This document shows, in pieces, positions 12,942 to 20,704 of a DNA stretch of 20,724 bases. The notes under the pieces are model-generated. The model worked only from the letters and a program-made list of their open reading frames with translations. It was not told the origin of the DNA and did no database searches. The translations under genes and the position numbers were made by a program. This DNA comes from Desulfonema limicola (GTDB lineage: Bacteria > Desulfobacterota > Desulfobacteria > Desulfobacterales > DYRC01): positions 1-20,724 of the forward strand of contig DYRC01000034.1 in NCBI GenBank assembly GCA_020718925.1. Direction: 5' to 3'. Within the stretch, counting starts at the first letter, position 1; every line of letters starts with the position of its first letter.

Positions 12942-13970
12942 ATGTCATCATCAGATGAACTCATGTATATGAACTGGCGGCAGATGATAAAGCCGGAAAA
13001 AGTAGAGGTTATGAGCCGTCCTACTTATGGCAAATTTGTCTGTGAGCCGCTGGAAAGAGGGTTCGGCACAACGATTGGGAATTCTTTACGCCGGATTATC
13101 CTTTCTTCCTTATACGGGGCTGCTATCGTATCGGTTAAATTCGATACGGTGATGCACGAATTCAGCGTGATTCCCGGCGTATTGGAAGATGTTTCCGAAA
13201 TCATCCTGAATCTGAAAGAGGTGCGCCTCAGGGTTTCCGATCCGGAGCCTAAAACTATCCGAATTGAGACGGATAAAGAAGGTCCGATTACTGCCGGAGA
13301 TATTATCAGTCCTGATGGGAGAACAGAAATTCTCAATCCCGAACACCACATTGCCACACTGTCCGCAGGTGCAAAGCTCAGGATGGAGATGGTGGTAAAG
13401 CTCGGAAAAGGATATTCTCTATCCGAAGCTAATAAAGACAAAGATATGCCCATCGGGACCATTCCGATAGACGCTATTTTTTCTCCGATTCGCCGGGTGA
13501 GCTATGTGGTGGGCAATGCGCGCGTCGGACAAAGAACAGACTATGATAAACTCACGCTCGAAGTTTGGACAGACGGAAGTATTCGGCCCGAGGATGCGGT
13601 GGCATTTTCTGCAAAGATTATGAAAGAGCAGATGAGCCTGTTTATCAATTTTGATGAACATCAGGAGCCGGAACCTGCAAGAAAAGCCGAAGAAGAAAGA
13701 AAGCCCAAATTCAATGAAAATCTTTACAGAAGCGTTGAGGAGCTTGAGCTTTCAGTACGAAGCGCCAATTGCCTGAAGAATGCCGATATATACAAAATTT
13801 ATCAACTGGTCAGCAAGACCGAAGCGGAAATGCTCAAAACCAAAAACTTCGGGCGAAAATCCTTGAATGAGATCAAGGAAGTTTTATCCGAAATGGGCCT
13901 TTCTCTGGGCATGAAGCTTGAGGGATTTGTGCCTCCTGAAGAAGACACCGTGGAGAAAGGAGAAGATTAG
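12942..13970 (+). CDS. rpoA: RNA polymerase alpha subunit
   Basis: Alpha dimerises to start core RNA polymerase assembly, and its C-terminal domain binds UP elements and activators. The 342 aa protein (E. coli 329) has the N-terminal block EPLERGFGTTIGNSLRRIILSS (35-56) and PIRRVSYVVGNARVGQRTDYDKL (182-204). A charged linker covers about 238-258. The C-terminal domain is ELSVRSANCLKNADI with R273 equivalent to E. coli R265, and NFGRKSLNEIKEVLSEMGLSLGM. GGAG at 12930-12933 is 8 nt from the ATG. It ends with an acidic tail, 5 nt before rplQ. Confidence 0.98.
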   Translation: MSSSDELMYMNWRQMIKPEKVEVMSRPTYGKFVCEPLERGFGTTIGNSLRRIILSSLYGAAIVSVKFDTVMHEFSVIPGVLEDVSEIILNLKEVRLRVSDPEPKTIRIETDKEGPITAGDIISPDGRTEILNPEHHIATLSAGAKLRMEMVVKLGKGYSLSEANKDKDMPIGTIPIDAIFSPIRRVSYVVGNARVGQRTDYDKLTLEVWTDGSIRPEDAVAFSAKIMKEQMSLFINFDEHQEPEPARKAEEERKPKFNENLYRSVEELELSVRSANCLKNADIYKIYQLVSKTEAEMLKTKNFGRKSLNEIKEVLSEMGLSLGMKLEGFVPPEEDTVEKGED

Positions 13971-13975
13971 ATTCC

Positions 13976-14503
13976 ATGAGACATCGAAAAGCAACGCTGA
14001 GATTAAGTAGGACAAGCAGCCATCGGAAAGCCATGTTTCGGAACATGGTAACATCGCTGCTCAAATATGAACGCATTCAGACCACAGATGCCAAAGCAAA
14101 GGCATTGCGAGGCTGGGCTGATCACGTCATCACGCTGGCAAAACGGGGCGACCTTCATGCAAGGCGTCTGGCGCTTGCGATTATCCCGGAAAAAAATGTT
14201 GTCCATAAACTTTTTGAAGAAGCACCTGAACGCTTCAAAGATATACCCGGCGGCTATACGCGGATAACCAAAATCGGAACGCGTCCCGGGGACACGGCGC
14301 CGATGTCAGTTATTGAGTTGGTCGCAGCCGATAAAAGCAAAAAGCCCAAGGTTAAACGAAAGAAAGAAGCAAGCGAAGAAACTCCGGTACAGGATGCCAA
14401 AGTTGAAGAAACGCCGATGGCATTGGAAGCCAAATCAGAACCGCAGCAATCTGCTGTCGATGAAGCGGTTCAGCCATCACCGGAAAAACCGGCAGAAAGT
14501 TAA
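13976..14503 (+). CDS. rplQ: 50S ribosomal protein L17 with long C-terminal extension
   Basis: L17 surrounds the tunnel exit region. The start MRHRKATLRLSRTSSHRKAM is canonical, as are NMVTSLLKYERIQTTDAKAKALR and GGYTRITKIGTRPGDTAPMSVIELV, which ends the usual domain near residue 118. About 57 further residues follow (E. coli L17 is 127 aa; this one is 175). They are rich in Lys, Glu, Ala and Pro and appear disordered. The only clear SD, AAGGAG (13957-13962), is 13 nt from the ATG, an unusually wide spacing. Termination-reinitiation from rpoA, whose stop is 5 nt away, is likely. Last gene of the super-operon here. Confidence 0.96.
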   Translation: MRHRKATLRLSRTSSHRKAMFRNMVTSLLKYERIQTTDAKAKALRGWADHVITLAKRGDLHARRLALAIIPEKNVVHKLFEEAPERFKDIPGGYTRITKIGTRPGDTAPMSVIELVAADKSKKPKVKRKKEASEETPVQDAKVEETPMALEAKSEPQQSAVDEAVQPSPEKPAES

Positions 14504-14505
14504 GA

Positions 14506-14585
14506 CCCCTCCCCCGGTCCCTCCCCGAAACGGAGAGGGGGAGTGATTCAACTCCCCCTTTATTTGCAGGGAAGGGGGCGGGGGG
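14506..14585. terminator. GC-rich palindromic element between convergent rplQ and aspS
   Basis: The whole gap between the two convergent stop codons is a C-rich then G-rich mirror. C-runs lie at 14506-14509, 14511-14515, 14519-14521 and 14523-14526. G-runs lie at 14537-14541, 14574-14578 and 14580-14585. Possible stems include CTCCCC (14521-14526) with GGGGAG (14538-14543), and CCCCCTT (14554-14560) with AAGGGGG (14572-14578), as well as an outer pairing of the first C-runs with the last G-runs. It resembles a REP-type element and could terminate transcripts from both sides. No long T-run follows, so intrinsic termination is not proven. The aspS stop codon directly abuts its right edge. Confidence 0.6.
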
Positions 14586-16370
14586 TTAGGTTGTTAATCT
14601 GACCCGAAGATGCAGTTCATCCAACTGGGATTTTACAGCCAAAGACGGCGCGTTTGTCAGAAGACAGGCTGCTTTCTGTGTTTTGGGGAAAGCAATCACA
14701 TCCCGAATCGAAGTTTCTTTGCACAAGAGCATCACCAGCCGATCAAATCCGAATGCAAGACCTCCGTGCGGAGGTGCGCCGGAATCTAAGGCTGAAATCA
14801 GAAATCCGAATTTTTCCTCATAACTTGTTCTCTCCATGCCCAATGCTTCAAAGATTTTCTCCTGCAACGCTCGCTGATGAATACGGATACTGCCGCCGCC
14901 GATTTCAAAGCCGTTCAAAACCAGATCATAGGCGCGTGATCTCACCGCAGTCGGATCTGTCAGCAGTTTGTCATAATCTTCTTCAAGCGGCGCGGTAAAA
15001 GGATGATGCAATGCCTCATATCGCTTTTCATCTTCGTTGTATTCAAACATCGGAAATCGTGTAACCCATGTAAATGCGAGATCATTTTCATCAATCAGCC
15101 CCAGTTTTTTTCCCAGATGATTGCGAAGATGCCCCAGCGCTTCGTTGGTGATTTTTGGCTGATCTGCCACAAAAAAGACCAGATCGCCGGGCTTCATCTC
15201 AATCCGCTCAATCAGGGCGTTCTTTTCCGCATCTGTGAAAAATTTGGCAATCGGGGACTGCCATTCGTTATCCTTAACCTTAATCCACGCCAGTCCTTTT
15301 GCCTTGTAGATTGCGACAAATGCCGTCAGATCGTCAATGTCTTTGCGGGAAAGATTGATGCAGTTTTTGGCGTTGAGTGCTTTGACAATTCCGCCTTTTT
15401 TCACCACATCGGCAAAGACTTTGAATCCCGAATCTTTCACAATATCGGAAATTTCTTTCAATTCCAGTCCGAATCGGGTGTCAGGTTTATCCAGTCCGTA
15501 ACGGGCAATGGCATCATTGTATGTCAGTCGTGGGAATGGCAGATTCAACGCTGAGTTTATGACCTCTTTGAACAATGTCTGTATCATGCCCTCTGCCATG
15601 TTCATTACATCGTCTTCGCCGACAAAGGACATCTCAATATCAATCTGCGTAAATTCCGGCTGGCGATCTGCCCGCAAATCCTCATCCCTGAAACAGCGCA
15701 CAATCTGATAATACCGGTCAAAGCCTGAGACCATGAATAACTGTTTGAATAACTGCGGCGATTGGGGCAGGGCGTAAAACTGTCCCGGATTAACCCGGCT
15801 GGGAACAAGATAATCTCTTGCGCCCTCCGGTGTGCTGCGCGTCAACATCGGCGTTTCAATATCCAAAAATCCCAATCCGTTCAGATAATTCCGCACCGCA
15901 ACTGAGGCTTTATGCCGGGCAATGAGGTTCTTCTGTAATGCAGGTCGGCGCAAATCCAGATGACGGTATTTCAACCGGAGATTTTCCGTAACTTCAACAT
16001 CATCTTCGATTTGAAACGGCGGCGTAACCGCCGTGTTTAAGATTTTAAGCTCTGTAACCAGCACCTCAATCTCGCCGGTGTTTAAGTTCGGATTGCTCAT
16101 GCCATCGGGTCGCTTTTCGACTTTGCCTCTGACGCCAATCACATATTCGCTTCGGATGTCATGCGCTTTTTCGTGAACCGTTGCGTTATAAACAGGATTG
16201 AACACCACCTGCGTAATCCCTTCCCGATCCCGCAAATCCACAAAAATAACGCCGCCGTGATCCCGTCTGCGCTGAATCCAGCCCATCAGTATCACTTCTT
16301 TTCCGATATCGCCCGCGCTCAGTGCGTTGCAATGATGCGTGCGTCTCATATCTCCAAGTATATCTGTCAA
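14586..16370 (-). CDS. aspS: Aspartyl-tRNA synthetase (TTG start)
   Basis: AspRS charges tRNA-Asp with aspartate. The 594 aa length is typical of bacterial AspRS. Visible are the N-terminal OB-fold (about 10-115, with GWIQRRRDHGGVIFVDLRDREG), motif 1 near 151-174, motif 2 with FRDEDLRADRQPEFTQID (227-244), the bacterial GAD insertion at about 295-425, and motif 3 GLAFGFDRL (537-545). The TTG start at 16370 has AAAGGAG on the minus strand (16378-16384), 7 nt away. The internal ATG at 16349 lacks this. His38 in RRRDH resembles the His reported for the non-discriminating enzyme of Pseudomonas aeruginosa, so it may also charge tRNA-Asn. That is inference. Confidence 0.97.
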   Translation of the reverse strand: MTDILGDMRRTHHCNALSAGDIGKEVILMGWIQRRRDHGGVIFVDLRDREGITQVVFNPVYNATVHEKAHDIRSEYVIGVRGKVEKRPDGMSNPNLNTGEIEVLVTELKILNTAVTPPFQIEDDVEVTENLRLKYRHLDLRRPALQKNLIARHKASVAVRNYLNGLGFLDIETPMLTRSTPEGARDYLVPSRVNPGQFYALPQSPQLFKQLFMVSGFDRYYQIVRCFRDEDLRADRQPEFTQIDIEMSFVGEDDVMNMAEGMIQTLFKEVINSALNLPFPRLTYNDAIARYGLDKPDTRFGLELKEISDIVKDSGFKVFADVVKKGGIVKALNAKNCINLSRKDIDDLTAFVAIYKAKGLAWIKVKDNEWQSPIAKFFTDAEKNALIERIEMKPGDLVFFVADQPKITNEALGHLRNHLGKKLGLIDENDLAFTWVTRFPMFEYNEDEKRYEALHHPFTAPLEEDYDKLLTDPTAVRSRAYDLVLNGFEIGGGSIRIHQRALQEKIFEALGMERTSYEEKFGFLISALDSGAPPHGGLAFGFDRLVMLLCKETSIRDVIAFPKTQKAACLLTNAPSLAVKSQLDELHLRVRLTT

Positions 16371-16557
16371 TGAAAAACTCCTTTCATCATGTTTTTTTCC
16401 AAAAGAATGTCAGAATAACATTGTATTATTACAAATCAGGCGGGTTGAATGCAAGTCAAATTTAGGGGAATTGTATGAAATTGCAAAAAATCTGAATTTT
16501 GATCGGAATTGTGATAATAAATTATCAGAAATTGTGAACAGATTAAGGATTTGGACA

Positions 16558-17496
16558 ATGAAAGACGAGCCGAAAACCGTTTCAGAGAACAATAACATTA
16601 TCAATATCGGAAAAGACGCTGAAGGCAATAGCATTGTATCCGGTGATGGCAATATCATCACCATCGCAAAATCCGATCAGCCTGAGAAAAAAGAACCGAT
16701 TATTCAAAAAATCGAACCTCAGAAGCGTTCACCGATAATCTATGTCGTTATCAGCCTGATTGTAATCGCAATCGGATGGGCAGTTTATTGGTGGTTTATA
16801 CAGCGAAAAGATCCGATAAACAGCAAAGAATTTGTCCGCGTTCCCGGCGGGGAATATATGATGGGCTGTATCAGCGGAGATAGCGAGTGCGAAGATAATG
16901 AAAAACCGCCGTATAAAGTACAGGTGAACAGCTTTCAGATCGGAAAATACGAGGTTACTCAGGGACAATGGCAGGAAATCATGGGGAAATATCCCAAATT
17001 TCAATGCAAAGATTGTCCGGTGAATGCCAGTCGGAATGATGTGCAGAACTTTATTCGTAAATTGAATGAAAAAACAGGCAAAAAGTATCGTCTGCCGACT
17101 GAAGCTGAATGGGAATTTGCCTGCCGAAGCGGGGGAAAAGATGATAAATATTCCGGCGGAAATGATTTGAATCAGATAGGGTGGTATGATCTGAACAGCC
17201 AAGATGCGATTCATCCGGTAGGAACAAAACAGCCCAATGCTTTGGGAATTTATGACATGAGCGGCAATGTCTGGGAGTGGTGCGAAGATGTGTATTGTCC
17301 GGATGCATATCAAAATAAAACTTGTAACCAGATTGCCGAAAGTGATAAAAACGCAGAACATGTCATTCGGGGCGGAAGTTGGCAATATTCGGCGGTGAAT
17401 AGCCGCTGCACATCTCGGCGGGGTCAGTCTCTCGTACAAACAGAAAATGATGTGGGTTTTCGGCTTATCATGGAGGAATCCGTTAATGCAAAGTAA
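16558..17496 (+). CDS. Membrane-anchored SUMF1/FGE-like domain protein
   Basis: From ATG 16558 (AAGGA at 16545-16549, 8 nt upstream) the protein is 312 aa. Residues 11-37 are an Asn/Gly-rich beta stretch (NNIINIGKDAEGNSIVSGDG). A single transmembrane helix covers about 60-80, and a formylglycine-generating-enzyme-like (SUMF1) domain covers 93-306. The latter shows FVRVPGGEYMMGC, FQIGKYEVTQGQWQEIMG, YRLPTEAEWEFACR, GNVWEWCED, RGGSW and DVGFRL. The paired catalytic cysteines of true FGE near the RGGSW segment are not evident (only C284 follows it), so sulfatase activation is unlikely. The domain probably acts as a binding fold. The frame stays open upstream to 16339, and an N-terminal extension is possible. 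It overlaps the next gene by 11 nt. Confidence 0.85.
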   Translation: MKDEPKTVSENNNIINIGKDAEGNSIVSGDGNIITIAKSDQPEKKEPIIQKIEPQKRSPIIYVVISLIVIAIGWAVYWWFIQRKDPINSKEFVRVPGGEYMMGCISGDSECEDNEKPPYKVQVNSFQIGKYEVTQGQWQEIMGKYPKFQCKDCPVNASRNDVQNFIRKLNEKTGKKYRLPTEAEWEFACRSGGKDDKYSGGNDLNQIGWYDLNSQDAIHPVGTKQPNALGIYDMSGNVWEWCEDVYCPDAYQNKTCNQIAESDKNAEHVIRGGSWQYSAVNSRCTSRRGQSLVQTENDVGFRLIMEESVNAK

Positions 17497-19399
17497 AGCA
17501 AATCGTTTTTTTGTTCTTTTGGGAATATTCTTTCTTCTTTGGTATCAGGGATGTTATCCTCTTCCTGAACGATCTCCTCAGAAAAAAGATGATAAATTAT
17601 ATGGAAATACCGAAGGGTTATTCCGGCATCGCTGGTGGAATTACTATGAAAGAGGCTTGTCTTTTGCAGACGGAGGATTCTGGCAAGATGCCGAGCCTGA
17701 CTTGCGGGAAGCGATTCGCCAGCGAAACACCGATAAAAGAAGATCAAGAACCTATGGCTTGCATTTCATTGACTATTTTCCCCATCGTGAACTGGGCATC
17801 GTTCTTTTTGAGCAGGGAAGAATAGAAGAAGCAGAAAGAGAATTAGAGATTTCTTATTCTGATGTGAAATCTGCCAAAGCAGCATTATACCTCGACCGTG
17901 TTAGAAAAGCCATTATTGAAAAAAAACAACTTTCTCATCATGCACCTGAAATCACCGCAGAAACTCTGAAGCAAGACCCGGATAAACCGTTTTTGATTAC
18001 AATCAGAGGGGTTGCCAAAAGTGATGCGTTTGTTCGCCATATCACAGTAAATCAACAGGAAGTCCGTATTGACGTTTCAAAACAGATAGTTGATTTTCAA
18101 TCAGAAGTTCCGCTTGTCCCGGGTGAAAACAACATTCGGATTACGGCTACAAATCTGATGGGCGATTCTGATGAGACGTTCATTAAGGTTAATGTTGACA
18201 ACACCGGACCTGTTATCAGCGTTGATGATCTGAATGATTATCAGATTCCTGAAAACAGTATTTATGTGGCTGATGATTCGGGAATAGCTGAAATTTCGGT
18301 GAATAAACAAAAAATCCCATTCAGATACGGAATAACAGAATTCCGATTTCCTGAAAAAAGCGTATCTTTTCCGGCAACAGATGAACTTGTTATAGAAGCC
18401 AAAGATATAACAGGAAATATCACGACTGCAAAACTATCTTTATCTAAGAAATTATCAAAGCTGCTTGCTGATAACAGTGTTTTATCACGCAGTATATTGT
18501 TTGCTTCAAATGGAAATCCTTTTATTGACTTAAAGCATCCGTCAGAAGATGAACGGTTGACATATCAGGATTATGCGTTTGTTGACGGAAGTATTTCTGA
18601 CAGAGAAGGGATCAGAGAACTGCTCATCAATAACGAACAAGTCCTTAAATCTCCGGCAAAAAACTACTTCTTCAGTAAAAGGATCAAGCTTAATAAGGGC
18701 AAAAACGAAATTATCGTAAGCGGCACAACAGTTTCGGGAAAATCTGTTTCCCAAAAAGTTGAAATAACCCGAAAATCGCTGTCAGATATCAGACCTCCGT
18801 TAAAACTTGCTATAACCGATTTCAAAAGAACTCCTGAAAACGGCAAGGAATATATAACGCATGATCTTGAAAATGCTCTGAAGTCTGCTATGAAACAAGG
18901 CGGACGTTTTGAGATAGGCATTGCTGATAATGATTGGATTCTGGCAGGCATGATTTCGGAAAGATCGAAAGGAATTGAAATATCGGCTGATCTGAAAGAT
19001 ACTGAAACAAAAGAATCTTTGACCAATATTGCAGATGCTTACAGCGAAAATATCGGCAGCGTCATATCAGAAGAATTGGCAAAGAAAATTAACGACAAAC
19101 TGAGCATTGAAATACCTCTGATAGAAGGAAAAATTTTGTCGGAACAAGGTGTTGTAACAAGAAATAGTAACAATCAAATTGCTATTAATATCGGAACTGA
19201 AGCTAAACTGAAAAAAGGCATGAAAGTAATGATATACGATGTAAAGATACGCAAAGAAGGGGAGCAAATTCGAGATTTGACTTACCCATTAGGTCAGGCA
19301 ACCATCAAAGTGGTAAATGAAGGGGCATCGTGGGCATCTTTGGATAAAGATTTGAAGTATGAGGCTATCAAGGTTTATCATCCGGTTGTAACTCGCTAA
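17486..19399 (+). CDS. Putative lipoprotein with TPR-like, Ig-like and FlgO/CsgG-like regions
   Basis: ATG 17486 follows GGAGG (17472-17476) and lies inside the end of the SUMF1-like gene. The 637 aa product starts with a hydrophobic signal sequence and C23 in WYQGC. The lipobox is atypical (Tyr at -3), so lipid anchoring is probable but not certain. Residues 50-145 are a helical TPR-like block containing WWNYYERGLSFADGGFW and YGLHFIDYFPHRELG. I recall this pair of motifs from TPR proteins that often also carry a caspase-like domain, which is not seen here. Residues about 165-430 hold three beta-rich segments, with VPGENNIRITATN and LNKGKNEIIVSGTT typical of Ig-like/glucodextranase-B folds. 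Residues 436-545 resemble FlgO/CsgG-type domains (LKLAITDFKR, DWILAGMIS). The end (about 545-637) resembles a FlgT C-terminal domain (INIGTEAKLKKGMKVMIYD). Function unknown. Confidence 0.8.
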   Translation: MQSKANRFFVLLGIFFLLWYQGCYPLPERSPQKKDDKLYGNTEGLFRHRWWNYYERGLSFADGGFWQDAEPDLREAIRQRNTDKRRSRTYGLHFIDYFPHRELGIVLFEQGRIEEAERELEISYSDVKSAKAALYLDRVRKAIIEKKQLSHHAPEITAETLKQDPDKPFLITIRGVAKSDAFVRHITVNQQEVRIDVSKQIVDFQSEVPLVPGENNIRITATNLMGDSDETFIKVNVDNTGPVISVDDLNDYQIPENSIYVADDSGIAEISVNKQKIPFRYGITEFRFPEKSVSFPATDELVIEAKDITGNITTAKLSLSKKLSKLLADNSVLSRSILFASNGNPFIDLKHPSEDERLTYQDYAFVDGSISDREGIRELLINNEQVLKSPAKNYFFSKRIKLNKGKNEIIVSGTTVSGKSVSQKVEITRKSLSDIRPPLKLAITDFKRTPENGKEYITHDLENALKSAMKQGGRFEIGIADNDWILAGMISERSKGIEISADLKDTETKESLTNIADAYSENIGSVISEELAKKINDKLSIEIPLIEGKILSEQGVVTRNSNNQIAINIGTEAKLKKGMKVMIYDVKIRKEGEQIRDLTYPLGQATIKVVNEGASWASLDKDLKYEAIKVYHPVVTR

Positions 19400-19414
19400 A
19401 TTCAGGAGAATAAA

Positions 19415-20692
19415 TTGAAGATAAAGCAATGGCTATTTATGATAGTATGGTGGGGAATTTTATTCTTTCTTCCCTCTGTATGGGCTGCTGAAAGAGTGGA
19501 AATTCTTTCACCGAATCCGGTCGGCTCCGGCGCAAGAGCTATGAGCATGGGCGGCGCATTTATTGCCATTGCAGATGACGCCGCTGCCGCTTCATGGAAT
19601 CCGGGCGGGCTGATTCAGCTTGAAAAGCCTGAAATGTCTGCGGCTTTCGGATATGTTCATAGAAGAGAAAATAACACATCTGAATTTTCAGGTAATCAAT
19701 CAATACAAGGCTCTGATCTGAATTATCTGAGTGTGGCATATCCGTTTGAATTAGGAGAAAAAAGACGAAACATGGTTATGTCGCTTAATTATCAGCGATT
19801 ATACGATTTCAACCGTGAATGGATTTCTACTGATAAAAATACCTCAAAAAAATATACTCAGAAAGGCGATCTTTATGCTCTGGGACTTGCATATTGCATT
19901 CAGGTTACAAAAGATTTTTCAACAGGCGTTACTCTCAACTATTGGGGAGATTCTCTTTTTAAAAATAAATGGGAACAAAGTTATCACTATGAATATGTTT
20001 ACGGAAAAAATAATGATAAGTCTATCACAGACGGACAAGGGGAACTTTATTTCAAAGGCTGGAATATGAATATAGGTTTTCTTTTTAGAATCGGGGAACA
20101 CTGGACAATGGGCGGTATTCTGAAAACGCCTTTTACCGGCTCTATCTGGCACACTGTTATAGAAAATCGTATAAATGTTGATTCAGCAGGAAGTACTTGT
20201 TGTCCTGATTCAAGCTTTCAGGAAGGTGAGCAGAAACTATACATGCCTCTTTCTTACGGTATCGGGCTGGCATATCGTTTTTCTGATAATTTTACAATAT
20301 CGGCAGACATTTATCAAACGCAGTGGAATGATTTCAAACTTGAAACAACCACTGGTGAGAAAGTATCCCCTATTACCGGAAAAGATACCAAGAGCGATTC
20401 TACAACATGGTTCCGGTTGGGAGCTGAATATCTGATCGTAGGAGAAAAAATCGCAATTCCTCTTCGTATCGGAATATTTTATGATCCGGCACCTGCAGAA
20501 GGTTCTCCTGATAATTACTATGGCTTTTCTTTGGGATCAGGTATAAGTTGCAAATGGTTTTCCTTTGACGTTGCCTATAAATTCCGTTTTGGAAACAATG
20601 TAAATAGGTCTATGTTTGATGATACATTGACTGATTTTAGTCAGGATGTCAGAGAGCATACGGTTTATATGTCATTCATTTATTACTTTTAA
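19415..20692 (+). CDS. FadL/PorV-like outer-membrane beta-barrel protein (TTG start)
   Basis: TTG 19415 with AGGAG at 19404-19408 (6 nt spacing) gives 425 aa. A signal peptide covers about residues 1-24 (hydrophobic core, SVWA cleavage). The mature N-terminus has NPVGSGARAMSMGGAFIAIADDAAAASWNPGGL, the N-terminal signature of the OmpP1/FadL-like and PorV/UPF0164-like barrel families. The remainder alternates polar and aromatic residues in strand-sized stretches and ends HTVYMSFIYYF with a terminal Phe, as expected for a BAM substrate. It may be a transporter, or a barrel partner of the preceding lipoprotein. The ligand cannot be inferred. The gene starts 15 nt after its upstream neighbour. Confidence 0.85.
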   Translation: MKIKQWLFMIVWWGILFFLPSVWAAERVEILSPNPVGSGARAMSMGGAFIAIADDAAAASWNPGGLIQLEKPEMSAAFGYVHRRENNTSEFSGNQSIQGSDLNYLSVAYPFELGEKRRNMVMSLNYQRLYDFNREWISTDKNTSKKYTQKGDLYALGLAYCIQVTKDFSTGVTLNYWGDSLFKNKWEQSYHYEYVYGKNNDKSITDGQGELYFKGWNMNIGFLFRIGEHWTMGGILKTPFTGSIWHTVIENRINVDSAGSTCCPDSSFQEGEQKLYMPLSYGIGLAYRFSDNFTISADIYQTQWNDFKLETTTGEKVSPITGKDTKSDSTTWFRLGAEYLIVGEKIAIPLRIGIFYDPAPAEGSPDNYYGFSLGSGISCKWFSFDVAYKFRFGNNVNRSMFDDTLTDFSQDVREHTVYMSFIYYF

Positions 20693-20704
20693 AGGAGAAA
20701 AAGT

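Noticed and set aside
15003..15554. 183-codon open frame on the + strand inside aspS
   Set aside because: It is antisense to the well-conserved AspRS catalytic and GAD regions, has no credible SD, and its protein resembles nothing.
16420..16520. Sigma-70-like promoter for the SUMF1-like gene (for example TATTAT at 16424)
   Set aside because: No -35 box at suitable spacing was found for any AT-rich -10 candidate, so no promoter is called.
16729..17439. 236-codon open frame on the - strand opposite the SUMF1-like gene
   Set aside because: Its translation is hydrophobic, family-less shadow sequence of a well-supported + strand gene with conserved domain motifs.
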